DNA from: Myroides fluvii
GTDB lineage: Bacteria > Bacteroidota > Bacteroidia > Flavobacteriales > Flavobacteriaceae
Direction: 5' to 3'
Assembly: GCF_009792295.1 (NCBI RefSeq)
Contig: NZ_CP039934.1
Coordinates: forward strand, 2,934,501-2,998,500
DNA length: 64,000 nucleotides
The translations under genes and the position numbers were made by a program. Positions 56,934 to 64,000 of this stretch are shown piece after piece. Within the stretch, counting starts at the first letter, position 1. Every line of letters starts with the position of its first letter. The notes beneath the pieces are model-generated. The model was given only the letters and a program-made list of their open reading frames with translations. It was not told the DNA's origin and did no database searches.

Positions 56934-57653
56934 ATGAAAAATAGTCTTGATAAAAATGCAAAATGGCTCTTGCTTTTTGGTATTTTATTAACATTTTTAT
57001 TTCCATTACTACTTCCATTGCTCAATAAAACAGGCATTGGTAATTTTGGCGTTGTTGGCGATGCGATTGGCGGTATAACAAATCCTATTTCTCAACTCAT
57101 TGGCTCTATACTTCTATATTTAGCGTTAAAAGCTCAACTTTCAGCAAATGGCATAGTGCAAAATCAAATAGAAAAAGACAATATAAAGGAAGAACAACAA
57201 CACAATACAGAACAAATACGGACTTTTTATTCTTTCTTTCAAGAAACAATAAAAAATTTCAGTTATGAGTTTTCTGATGCAAATGGAAAACAACTGTTGT
57301 ATGGAAAAAGAGCCATAAAATGTTTCTTAAATGATTTGGAACAAATGAAAGTAGATATTCATAATACAGATGATGTACTTATGTATGATGGAGTAAGAGA
57401 ATTATTAAGTATTTTGAAAAGTGCAGAAGAATTATTCAATCGCATTGATACTATTTCTTCAAAATCACAACATATTTTATTTTATAGAACTCTTTTGCAA
57501 CACGAATTATTATTCAATATTTTTCCTTATCAAGACCTTGATGACGATATTAATATTAAAACTGGAAAATGCACTATTTGTGCAGATGCACATTCATATT
57601 ATCCTCCTATTATATTTGATAAAATTAAACTTTTAGAATCTAAATTTATATAA
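56934..57653 (+). CDS. Putative phage abortive infection protein (putAbiC-like membrane protein)
   Basis: A 239-aa protein with two N-terminal membrane helices (WLLLFGILLTFLFPLLLPLL and ITNPISQLIGSILLYLALKA) at residues about 11-70, then a coiled coil (IVQNQIEKDNIKEEQQHN) and a helical cytoplasmic domain. This matches the general pattern of proteins annotated as putative phage abortive infection proteins (PF16872). The evidence for that function in the family is thin. It is the fourth gene of the cassette-like block and ends 2 bp before the OsmC gene, so it is cotranscribed with redox genes, an odd companion for a defence gene. Confidence 0.65.
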   Translation: MKNSLDKNAKWLLLFGILLTFLFPLLLPLLNKTGIGNFGVVGDAIGGITNPISQLIGSILLYLALKAQLSANGIVQNQIEKDNIKEEQQHNTEQIRTFYSFFQETIKNFSYEFSDANGKQLLYGKRAIKCFLNDLEQMKVDIHNTDDVLMYDGVRELLSILKSAEELFNRIDTISSKSQHILFYRTLLQHELLFNIFPYQDLDDDINIKTGKCTICADAHSYYPPIIFDKIKLLESKFI

Positions 57654-57655
57654 AA

Positions 57656-58057
57656 ATGGCAACAGTAATTAAAATTAAAAACATTGAAGAAGGCTTCCAA
57701 AGTATTATCACTAATGGTAAGCACACCATTATTGGTGACGAACCTATCACAAGTAAAGGAACAGATTTAGGTTTAGCACCCTCAGAACTTGTTTTAAGCG
57801 GTTTGGCAATGTGCAAAGTCGGAACTGTCCGTTTTATTGCTCGCAAAAACAACTGGGAGATAGAGAATGTAACAGCCGAACTAGTGCAAGAAGTAGCAAG
57901 AGGGGAAGGAGGGCTAAAAACCACTATTCAAATTAAAATGATTATTGAAGGTAATCTTTCCGAAGAGCAGAAAGAAGAATTGATAAAACAAGCCGACCGT
58001 TGTTATATCCACCGTTTGTTAAATAGCGAATGGGATATAATGCCTATAACGCTTTAA
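57656..58057 (+). CDS. OsmC family protein, island paralogue
   Basis: A 133-aa OsmC-fold protein. The two cysteines sit in SGLAMCKVGTVRFIA (about residue 56) and KQADRCYIHRLLNSEW (about residue 122). The CPVHR sequence of the core paralogue at 43807 is CYIHR here. Family members reduce organic hydroperoxides with this pair. It is the last gene of the cassette-like block: 12 bp after the stop codon begins the boundary motif and the attC-like palindrome. It is clearly divergent from the chromosomal copy, so it was probably acquired with the island. Confidence 0.88.
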   Translation: MATVIKIKNIEEGFQSIITNGKHTIIGDEPITSKGTDLGLAPSELVLSGLAMCKVGTVRFIARKNNWEIENVTAELVQEVARGEGGLKTTIQIKMIIEGNLSEEQKEELIKQADRCYIHRLLNSEWDIMPITL

Positions 58058-58068
58058 ATCAAATGCAC

Positions 58069-58207
58069 TGCCACTAACAAGGTATTGCCAAAAGCGGGGC
58101 TGAAGGAATTCTAATCAACTTTTCTGTAATATTTGAACTGCGGTATTTCTATTGAAGTTCTGTGCAAAAAAATCCCCGCCTTCGGCAATACCCAAACCGT
58201 TGTATGC
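58069..58207. other. attC-like imperfect palindrome closing the cassette-like block
   Basis: TGCCACTAACA (58069-58079) is followed by GGTATTGCCAAAAGCGGGG (58081-58099), then about 74 nt, then CCCCGCCTTCGGCAATACC (58174-58192; 17 of 19 pair), then GTTGTATGC (58199-58207). The layout, a CACTAAC core, long imperfect stem and GTT core over 139 bp, is like an integron attC. The cores fit the consensus RYYYAAC well on the left but GTTRRRY only partly on the right. Confidence 0.55.
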
Positions 58208-58233
58208 TATTTTAGGACGACACAATTTCAAAT

Positions 58234-59061
58234 ATGCGATTAAATTATACAGGAAAAAACAGAGAACTTTTAGAGCTTATAGAAAACGGAGAACATTATC
58301 GTTCTAACGAATATAATCTAATGGAAGGAGAGCTAATTTTTATTTGGATAAAAGACGAATGTTCAATTATTGAACTTGACGGTGTAGAAATGAAATTAAA
58401 CCGCAATAGCATTTTGTCTCTTACATCATTTCACAAATTTAAATTTTTATCATTAAAGGAAAGCAGAATAATTAAATTCAATAAAGAATTTTACTGTGTT
58501 TTGAACCATGACCAAGAAGTTAGTTGTAAAGGGCTTTTGTTTTATGCACCAGATAGCACGCCATTTATTAATATTCCTAAAGAAGAAGAAGAAAAATTTG
58601 AGATTTTATGGAAAATGTTTGAAATTGAAATGGGCTCAAAAGACGAGCTACAATTAGAAATGCTTCAAACAATGCTCAAACGATTTATTATTCTTTGCAC
58701 AAGAATTTATAAACAGCAAAAAAATCAAATTCGTTTAATAAAAAGTGAGTTAGATATAATTCGTGAGTTTAATTATTTAGTAGAATCACATTTTAAAACT
58801 AAACATACTGTACAAGAATATGCCGAAATACTAAATAAATCTGCCAAAACATTAGCTAATTTATTTCATAAATTCTCTACCATTACGCCTCTACAAATTA
58901 TTCAACAAAGACGTATGTTAGAAGCAAGAAGGCTTTTAAAATACACAGATAAGTCAATTAAAGAAATAGCCTACGAGTTGGAGTTTGAGGACATACAAAC
59001 ATTTAGTCGTTTTTTTAAAAACCATGAACAAATAAGTCCATCTGAATATAGAAATAGCTAA
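58234..59061 (+). CDS. AraC-family transcriptional regulator
   Basis: A 275-aa protein. The N-terminal part (residues about 20-130) is a cupin-like sensing domain (MEGELIFIWIKDECSIIEL), then a helical linker. The C-terminal AraC DNA-binding domain has two helix-turn-helix units (TVQEYAEILNKSAKTLANLFHKF, then RLLKYTDKSIKEIAYELEFEDIQTFSRFFK) and the SPSEYR end. It stands directly upstream of the AhpD-like and DUF417 genes, so it probably controls them. This parallels RclR, the AraC-type hypochlorite sensor that controls RclC (a DUF417 protein) in E. coli; orthology is not shown. Confidence 0.9.
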   Translation: MRLNYTGKNRELLELIENGEHYRSNEYNLMEGELIFIWIKDECSIIELDGVEMKLNRNSILSLTSFHKFKFLSLKESRIIKFNKEFYCVLNHDQEVSCKGLLFYAPDSTPFINIPKEEEEKFEILWKMFEIEMGSKDELQLEMLQTMLKRFIILCTRIYKQQKNQIRLIKSELDIIREFNYLVESHFKTKHTVQEYAEILNKSAKTLANLFHKFSTITPLQIIQQRRMLEARRLLKYTDKSIKEIAYELEFEDIQTFSRFFKNHEQISPSEYRNS

Positions 59062-59109
59062 ATAGGAATAATTGCCAACATAGAGGGAAGTATAGCCTAA
59101 TATAGAACA

Positions 59110-59117
59110 TACATTTG
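59110..59117 (+). promoter_or_regulatory. Putative -7 element of the AhpD-DUF417 promoter
   Basis: TACATTTG matches TAnnTTTG. No -33 TTG is at the usual distance. Just upstream, TATAG occurs twice ten bases apart (59091 and 59101), a possible AraC-type half-site pair. Confidence 0.4.
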
Positions 59118-59153
59118 TTCGCACCTTTGCATTGTAATTAAAATAAATATACA

Positions 59154-59690
59154 ATGACGAATTTTTCAGTTCCAAGCAGAGGAGAAGTATCTGCAAACAA
59201 TCAAGAGATTTTTGATAATCTTAAAAAAGGTTTAGGCATGGTTCCTAACTTGTATGCTGTAATGGCTTATTCTGACACAGCACTTGCCAATTATTTAGCT
59301 TTTCAAAATGCTAAAACAAGTTTTTCGGGTAAAGAAAAACAAGCTATTAATTTAGTAGTAAGCCAAGTGAATGAATGTGCTTATTGCCAGTCTGCACACA
59401 CCATGTTGGGTAAAATGAATGGTCTTACAGAAGAGCAAACTATTGAAATTAGAAAAGGTGGTGCTGGTTTTGATGCTAAACTAAACGCTTTAGTTTCTTT
59501 GACAAAAGAAGTAACTGTAAAAAGAGGTTTTGCTTCTGAGGCTACGGTTGACAATTTTATTGCACAAGGTTACACCAAAGGGCAAGTAGTTGAATTAGTA
59601 ATGTTAGTAGCAGAAAAAACAGCTATGAATTACCTGCATGCTATTACTAAAGTAGCTATTGATTTTCCAGTTGCTCAAAATCTTAATTGA
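59154..59690 (+). CDS. AhpD-like carboxymuconolactone decarboxylase family protein
   Basis: A 178-aa all-helical protein with the AhpD redox motif Cys75-x-x-Cys78-x3-His82 (NECAYCQSAHTMLG). The flanking PNLYAVMAYSDTALANYLAF and EVTVKRGFASEATVDNF segments are typical of the peroxidase-related subfamily. AhpD uses the CxxC to reduce peroxiredoxins or peroxides. It is directly downstream of the AraC regulator and 20 bp upstream of the DUF417 gene. The set AraC, AhpD-like, DUF417 suggests a chlorine- or peroxide-stress operon. Confidence 0.9.
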   Translation: MTNFSVPSRGEVSANNQEIFDNLKKGLGMVPNLYAVMAYSDTALANYLAFQNAKTSFSGKEKQAINLVVSQVNECAYCQSAHTMLGKMNGLTEEQTIEIRKGGAGFDAKLNALVSLTKEVTVKRGFASEATVDNFIAQGYTKGQVVELVMLVAEKTAMNYLHAITKVAIDFPVAQNLN

Positions 59691-59710
59691 AAAACAAAAA
59701 TATAAACAAA

Positions 59711-60190
59711 ATGAAAAAAGAATATAGCACCTATCTTTCAAATTCAGGACATTTCTTTCTCCGCTATGGACTATCTTTAGTGTTAATTTGGATAGGTATA
59801 TTAAAATTCACACAATATGAGGCTGAGGGTATAAGGCCTTTAGCCGAAAACAGTCCATTCTTTTCATGGATGTTTTCAATTCTAAGCACACAAGGTTTTT
59901 CAAATCTATTAGGTTTTTTAGAAATTACTACAGGCTTATTAATTGCTTCGCATCAACTATTTCCTAAGCTCTCACTTTTCGGTAGTTTATTTGGAGTTGT
60001 TACATTTTTATCAACCTTATCATTTATGCTTTCTACACCTGGTGTAATTGCTACAGGATGGAGCTTTCCTTTCATTTCAGCTTTACCTGGTCAGTTTCTT
60101 GTTAAAGATTTTGTTTTGTTAGGGGCTTCTCTTTGGACAGCTTCAGAATCATTGGCAAAAATTCAAAGCAATAAAGAAAGTATTGTATAG
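59711..60190 (+). CDS. DUF417 (RclC/YkgB-like) membrane protein
   Basis: A protein of 159 aa from the ATG at 59711 (MKKEYSTYLSNSGHFFLRY); an upstream TTG overlaps the AhpD-like stop. Four membrane segments are visible: YGLSLVLIWIGILKFT, FSNLLGFLEITTGLLIA, FGSLFGVVTFLSTLSFMLSTPGV and LVKDFVLLGASLWTA. The signature WIGILKFTQYEAEGIRPL, then NSPFFSW, is the DUF417 hallmark. RclC of E. coli belongs to this family and is part of the hypochlorite-resistance rcl operon. It is separated by 140 bp from the lipoprotein MsrB-MsrA gene that follows. Confidence 0.9.
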   Translation: MKKEYSTYLSNSGHFFLRYGLSLVLIWIGILKFTQYEAEGIRPLAENSPFFSWMFSILSTQGFSNLLGFLEITTGLLIASHQLFPKLSLFGSLFGVVTFLSTLSFMLSTPGVIATGWSFPFISALPGQFLVKDFVLLGASLWTASESLAKIQSNKESIV

Positions 60191-60330
60191 ATTAAATTCT
60201 AAAAATCATTAAGATATAGTGTTTAAATTAAATGCTATATCTTATTGATTACTATATTAATATGGAAATTAGGAAACATTTTACAATGATTTTCAATTGA
60301 ATAAATAACATTTAAATTATATAACAAACA

Positions 60331-61422
60331 ATGCTCTCAACAGTTGTACTATTAAGGTTTAAAAATGCACTATTCGTAACCTCATTATTTATTAATTTGA
60401 TGTTAAATTCTTGCACTAATGCACAGACAACTAATCAAGAATTAAAAGAAAAAACAGATACAAATATGATTAATAAAACAGAAGCTCAATGGAAAGAGCA
60501 ATTAACCAATGAACAATATTATATTCTTCGTGAAAAAGGTACTGAAAGAGCCTTTACTGGCAAACTTCTCATGAACAAAGAAAAAGGTATTTATAAATGT
60601 GCTGGATGTGGTACTGAATTATTTACTGATGAAATGAAATTTGATAGCCATTGTGGTTGGCCAAGTTTTGATAAAGAAATAGCAGGTGGAAAAATAAAAC
60701 AAACTACTGATAATAGCTATGGTATGAACCGAACAGAAATTACTTGTGCAAAATGTGGAGGCCATTTAGGTCATATCTTTGACGATGGCCCTACCGAAAC
60801 AGGAAAAAGATATTGTGTTAATTCTGTTTCATTAGAATTTGCACCAGCAGGTAATGACAATAACAAAGAAGCTACAAACCCAATTAGTAAAACAGATAGT
60901 ATTATACTTGGTGGTGGTTGTTTTTGGTGTACAGAGGCTATCTATGAAATGCTTGATGGTGTAATAAGTGTAGAAAGTGGTTATAGTGGAGGCAATGTAA
61001 AAAATCCAAGTTATAGAGAAGTATGTACAGGTTCTACTAACCATGCCGAAGTAGTAAAAATAGTCTATGACAATAGTAAAACAAATTTAGATGAAATCTT
61101 TAAAGTGTTTTTTTCTACACATAACCCTACAACCTTAAACCAACAAGGTGCTGATAGAGGCACACAATATAGAAGCGTCATTTTTTATGCCAATGAGCAT
61201 CAAAGAGAAATAGCAACCTCTTTAATAACACAATTGAACAAAGAGGTGTATGATAATAAAATAGTAACTACATTAGAGCCGTTTACACAATTTTATAAAG
61301 CCGAAGAGTATCATCAAAACTATTATAATAATAACAAACAACAACCTTATTGCAATGCAGTAATTACACCAAAAATTGAGAAGTTTGAGAAACTATTTAA
61401 AGATAGAATAAAGAAGAAGTAG
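60331..61422 (+). CDS. msrBA: Lipoprotein MsrB-MsrA fusion, envelope methionine sulfoxide reductase
   Basis: A 363-aa protein with a lipoprotein signal and lipobox (INLMLNSC, Cys28), a short linker, then an MsrB domain (about 50-170: zinc Cys90, 93, 139, 142; catalytic Cys162 in RYCVNSVSL). The MsrA domain (about 190-360) has catalytic Cys197 in LGGGCFWCTEA. It is predicted to be membrane-anchored and to repair oxidised methionine outside the cytoplasm. The island therefore encodes one such fusion for each compartment. Its distance from the DUF417 gene allows a separate promoter, but the same strand and theme suggest joint control by the AraC regulator. An alternative ATG at codon 46 would give a cytoplasmic form. 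Confidence 0.92.
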   Translation: MLSTVVLLRFKNALFVTSLFINLMLNSCTNAQTTNQELKEKTDTNMINKTEAQWKEQLTNEQYYILREKGTERAFTGKLLMNKEKGIYKCAGCGTELFTDEMKFDSHCGWPSFDKEIAGGKIKQTTDNSYGMNRTEITCAKCGGHLGHIFDDGPTETGKRYCVNSVSLEFAPAGNDNNKEATNPISKTDSIILGGGCFWCTEAIYEMLDGVISVESGYSGGNVKNPSYREVCTGSTNHAEVVKIVYDNSKTNLDEIFKVFFSTHNPTTLNQQGADRGTQYRSVIFYANEHQREIATSLITQLNKEVYDNKIVTTLEPFTQFYKAEEYHQNYYNNNKQQPYCNAVITPKIEKFEKLFKDRIKKK

Positions 61423-61546
61423 TATTAATTGAAGACATTACTAAACCATATTAACAATTGCAGCCGATGGAGAAGATATATCGAAATACTTTATTAAGGA
61501 TTTAGAACGTTTTTAGGAATTGTTTTAAGTATGAGATGAAATAAAA

Positions 61547-61580
61547 AACCTATATCTTAGTCTGAGATGTAGGTTTTATA
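61547..61580 (+). terminator. Terminator-like hairpin after the lipoprotein Msr gene
   Basis: The stem AACCTATATCT / AGATGTAGGTT (61547-61557 / 61565-61575, one T:G pair) is preceded by A6 and followed by TTATA. It lies 125 bp after the stop codon. Confidence 0.65.
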
Positions 61581-62156
61581 TTATACTAAATATTGTATTA
61601 TCTTATAAAGGAATAGGAAGTTCTCTTTTATTTTTTATTGATTGCCTTCTTCTATTTTCAATACAGCTAATTCTATATAATATTAATCGTTCTTTTGCTT
61701 AACAAAATATAATGAATTATCTGTTTTCTTAATAGACAGTTTTTGAATAGAAATATTTTTTATTTTTTCGTTATTAAAAAGAAAACCAATTTAATCTAAA
61801 CAAATTAATTCTTCTTCTTTTATTTACACACCTTAACAGCCAAAATAAAAAGTTACGTTTCTGCATTCCTTTTGAATGACAAAAAACTAAATTGAGATTG
61901 TCTTACTAACTAGAGGAGCATTATATTATTTTACTTAAATTTGATTTTATGTTAATATTAGCAATAATTAAATAAAACTTGTTCATGCTACGGAAAACCG
62001 TAATATTTGAGGGGAAGATTCAAATACTTTTACAAAAGTGATATAAACCATTTTACCTAACGTTAAAAACGGGTTATTAGATTAAAGTAAATATAAAATG
62101 GTGAGGTTTTAAGGATAAATAGTAAATAAAGTAATTATATGTTATAAATCAGCATT
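61581..62156. other. Very AT-rich intergenic stretch before the OLD-type gene
   Basis: No gene seen. A short hairpin ACGG-AAAA-CCGT is at 61990-62001. The phrase ACCTAAC-GTTAAAA at 62055-62068 resembles core-site halves but lacks a palindrome. Confidence 0.5.
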
Positions 62157-64000
62157 ATGAAAATAAAACAAATTAAAGTTGAAAATTTTCGATTACTCAA
62201 ACAATTTTCAATGGATTTAGAAGATGAACTATCTTTAGTCATTGGTAAGAATAATACCGGTAAAACTTCAATTCTTTCAGTTCTGGATAAATTTTTAAAT
62301 GAAAAAACTAAATTTTATTACGATGACTTTAATATAGATTTTAAAAATGAATTAGAAAATTTAATTATATCTAATGATGTTCCTGAAGCCTTCGCATCAA
62401 AAGGGATTAAACTTAAACTTTATATTGAATATAATGAAAGTGATGATTTATCTAATGTTAGCAGAGTATTGATGGATTTAGACCCTGACAATAACAATAT
62501 TGTTTTAGGTTTTGAATTCATATTGCATTATGAGGATTTTTTAAAATTAAAATCCGATTATAAAACCTTCGAAACGAGAGAAAATTTAAAGTATACTGAG
62601 AAGAACACATACAAACCAAAGAGCTTAAAAGATTTTTTAAAACAAAATTTAGAAGATTATTTTAAAATCCACAAATATTCTTTTGAATTTGATACAATAA
62701 TAAAGGAAATTACTGAAACTACACCGATTGATCTTGTTAAAGAAAATATCAATTTGAAGGATATTATCAGTTTTAAGTACATAAGTGCTAAAAGAGATGT
62801 AACAAATAAAGAAAAAGAAAATACATTATCAAGACAAACTTCAAGTATTTATAAAAAACAAGAAGATAATACGGACAAGAGTCAAGCAACTGAAAATTTT
62901 ATAGATCAGCTTTCTGAAACTGACAATATATTGAGTGATATTTATAAAGATTTATTTAAAGATGTAATCAAAAAGGTTCAAGATTTTGGTGGTGTGAGAT
63001 TTAATGATACTGATATAGCAATTATTTCTACATTACAACATAGAGAACTACTTGAAGGTAATACGACAGTTGTATATACTCATGATGATCATAAATTACC
63101 TGAGCATTATAATGGTTTAGGGTATATGAACCTTATAAGTATGATTTTCGAAATTGAAATTCTTGTTCAGGATTTTAAGCGTGATAAAGATAAAAAACCA
63201 GCTGATATTAATTTATTGATTATTGAGGAACCAGAAGCGCATACGCATCCTCAAATGCAATATGTTTTTATAAAAAATATAAAGAAACTTCTTGGTGATG
63301 GTATTAAGAAAGACGACAGGATACACCGCCCATTACAATATATAATTACAACGCATTCTTCGCACATTGTTGCTGATAGTGATTTTGATGATATAAAATA
63401 TCTGAAAGCACTTGCAAAAAATAATGTTATTGCTAGAAATCTAAAAGATTTAAGAATCCAATACGAAGAGGATTCAAAACAATATCAATTTTTGAAGCAA
63501 TACTTAACGATTAGTCGAGCTGAAATCTTTTTTGCTGATAAAGCTATTCTTATTGAGGGAGATACCGAAAGAATTTTGATACCAACCTTTATGCGTAAAG
63601 TTGATGTAGAAGAGAAAGCTAGATTATTAGCTGAAAATAATGAAGATGCATTTCTGCCTCTGCTTTCTCAAAATATATCTATTATTGAAGTAGGTGCATA
63701 TTCTCAAATATTTGATAAGTTTATTGAATTTTTAGGTATTAAAACTTTAATAATCACAGACATTGATTCCAATGGAGATATTGGTAATAAAGATAGTCAA
63801 AATAATCCAGTTATTGAAGCCTGTGAAGTAAGGCTAGGAGTTGAAACGAGCAATAGCGCATTACTTTATTTTTTAGCAGGTACTTCTTGGGATGATTTAA
63901 AAAATTTACCAATTGCAAAACGAACAATAAAAATTGAGAATTCAACAATATGTTTATGCTATCAACAGGAAGAGGATAATTATCACGCAAGGAGTTTTGA
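62157..64000 (+). CDS. OLD-family ATPase-TOPRIM nuclease (GajA-like), cut by the right edge
   Basis: From the ATG at 62157 the frame is open to the end of the window (about 614 codons). The ABC-type ATPase has Walker A GKNNTGKTS at 30-38, an LGYMN-type signature (YNGLGYMNLISMIFE), Walker B LLIIEEPEAHTHPQMQ at about 353, and the H-loop ITTHSSHIV. A TOPRIM domain follows with KAILIEGDTERILIP at about 461 and IITDIDSNGD. The last visible residues (YHARSF) match the conserved end region of this TOPRIM. The whole is like class 1/2 OLD nucleases, including the Gabija subunit GajA. A UvrD-like helicase gene directly after it would identify Gabija, but that lies outside the window. Confidence 0.9.
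   Translation, partial: MKIKQIKVENFRLLKQFSMDLEDELSLVIGKNNTGKTSILSVLDKFLNEKTKFYYDDFNIDFKNELENLIISNDVPEAFASKGIKLKLYIEYNESDDLSNVSRVLMDLDPDNNNIVLGFEFILHYEDFLKLKSDYKTFETRENLKYTEKNTYKPKSLKDFLKQNLEDYFKIHKYSFEFDTIIKEITETTPIDLVKENINLKDIISFKYISAKRDVTNKEKENTLSRQTSSIYKKQEDNTDKSQATENFIDQLSETDNILSDIYKDLFKDVIKKVQDFGGVRFNDTDIAIISTLQHRELLEGNTTVVYTHDDHKLPEHYNGLGYMNLISMIFEIEILVQDFKRDKDKKPADINLLIIEEPEAHTHPQMQYVFIKNIKKLLGDGIKKDDRIHRPLQYIITTHSSHIVADSDFDDIKYLKALAKNNVIARNLKDLRIQYEEDSKQYQFLKQYLTISRAEIFFADKAILIEGDTERILIPTFMRKVDVEEKARLLAENNEDAFLPLLSQNISIIEVGAYSQIFDKFIEFLGIKTLIITDIDSNGDIGNKDSQNNPVIEACEVRLGVETSNSALLYFLAGTSWDDLKNLPIAKRTIKIENSTICLCYQQEEDNYHARSF

Noticed and set aside
62055..62068. ACCTAAC-GTTAAAA as a second core site of the integron-like system
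   Set aside because: The two halves abut without the palindrome or spacing seen at 58069-58207, and no gene-block edge coincides with it.

Overview
The window is a chromosomal segment of an AT-rich member of the Bacteroidota, most likely family Flavobacteriaceae. The evidence is the gene set (fused SecDF, DCC-family thiol protein, VF530 protein, deoxyhypusine-synthase-like protein, TPR protein plus TonB-receptor-like barrel) and promoters of the Bacteroidota type, with a TAnnTTTG element near -7 and a TTG near -33. A Myroides-like genus is my guess; it is not shown by the sequence.

Region by region: 1-5.7 kb holds pheT (cut by the left edge), a DCC thiol protein, mutS2, and a Crp/Fnr-type regulator with a DUF3995 membrane protein. 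5.8-22 kb is housekeeping: CoA-transferase, a TPR/outer-membrane-barrel pair, a GreA-like protein, gyrB, mdh, secDF, ggt and nagB. 22-31.6 kb has a TPR protein, a DEAD-box helicase with a long leader followed by a cold-shock protein, a cation/proton antiporter, a deoxyhypusine-synthase-like protein, a NERD-helicase, FKBP, VF530, CBS and exonuclease genes. 31.6-40.1 kb is signalling: two histidine kinases without a response regulator, separated by a (CAA)n tract; ecotin; a complete OmpR-type two-component system; and a divergent LtaS-like sulfatase. 40-53.8 kb holds recG, pirin-osmC-acetyltransferase, two lgt paralogues, a luciferase-like monooxygenase, folE, cysS and yidD. Low-complexity repeats are scattered through it, including about 97 copies of a 7-bp unit.

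At 54.0 kb a tRNA-Ser(UGA) marks the left edge of an accessory island that runs off the right edge. It opens with a minus-strand tyrosine recombinase whose last residues (SPLDFL) resemble those of integron integrases, but which lacks their extra insertion. Divergent from it come a 64-bp nested fold-back, a short boundary motif (TGTTAGTGGCA), and a 2.9-kb gene block closed by the inverse motif (TGCCACTAACA) and an attC-like imperfect palindrome. The block carries a small orphan gene, a frameshifted thioredoxin-like gene, a cytoplasmic MsrB-MsrA fusion, a putative phage-abortive-infection protein and an OsmC protein. Next come an AraC regulator, an AhpD-like protein, a DUF417 (RclC-like) protein and a second, lipoprotein MsrB-MsrA fusion. 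Together these look like an oxidant (hypochlorite/peroxide) repair module. The window ends inside an OLD/GajA-like ATPase-TOPRIM nuclease, probably phage defence.

Two results deserve most attention. One is the integron-like recombinase/hairpin/cassette arrangement at 54.2-58.2 kb. The other is a shared palindromic operator (TTAAY-n-TA-n-GT-n-AA) placed 37-38 bp upstream of the -7 elements of three separate transcription units, one of them directly after the Crp/Fnr gene.
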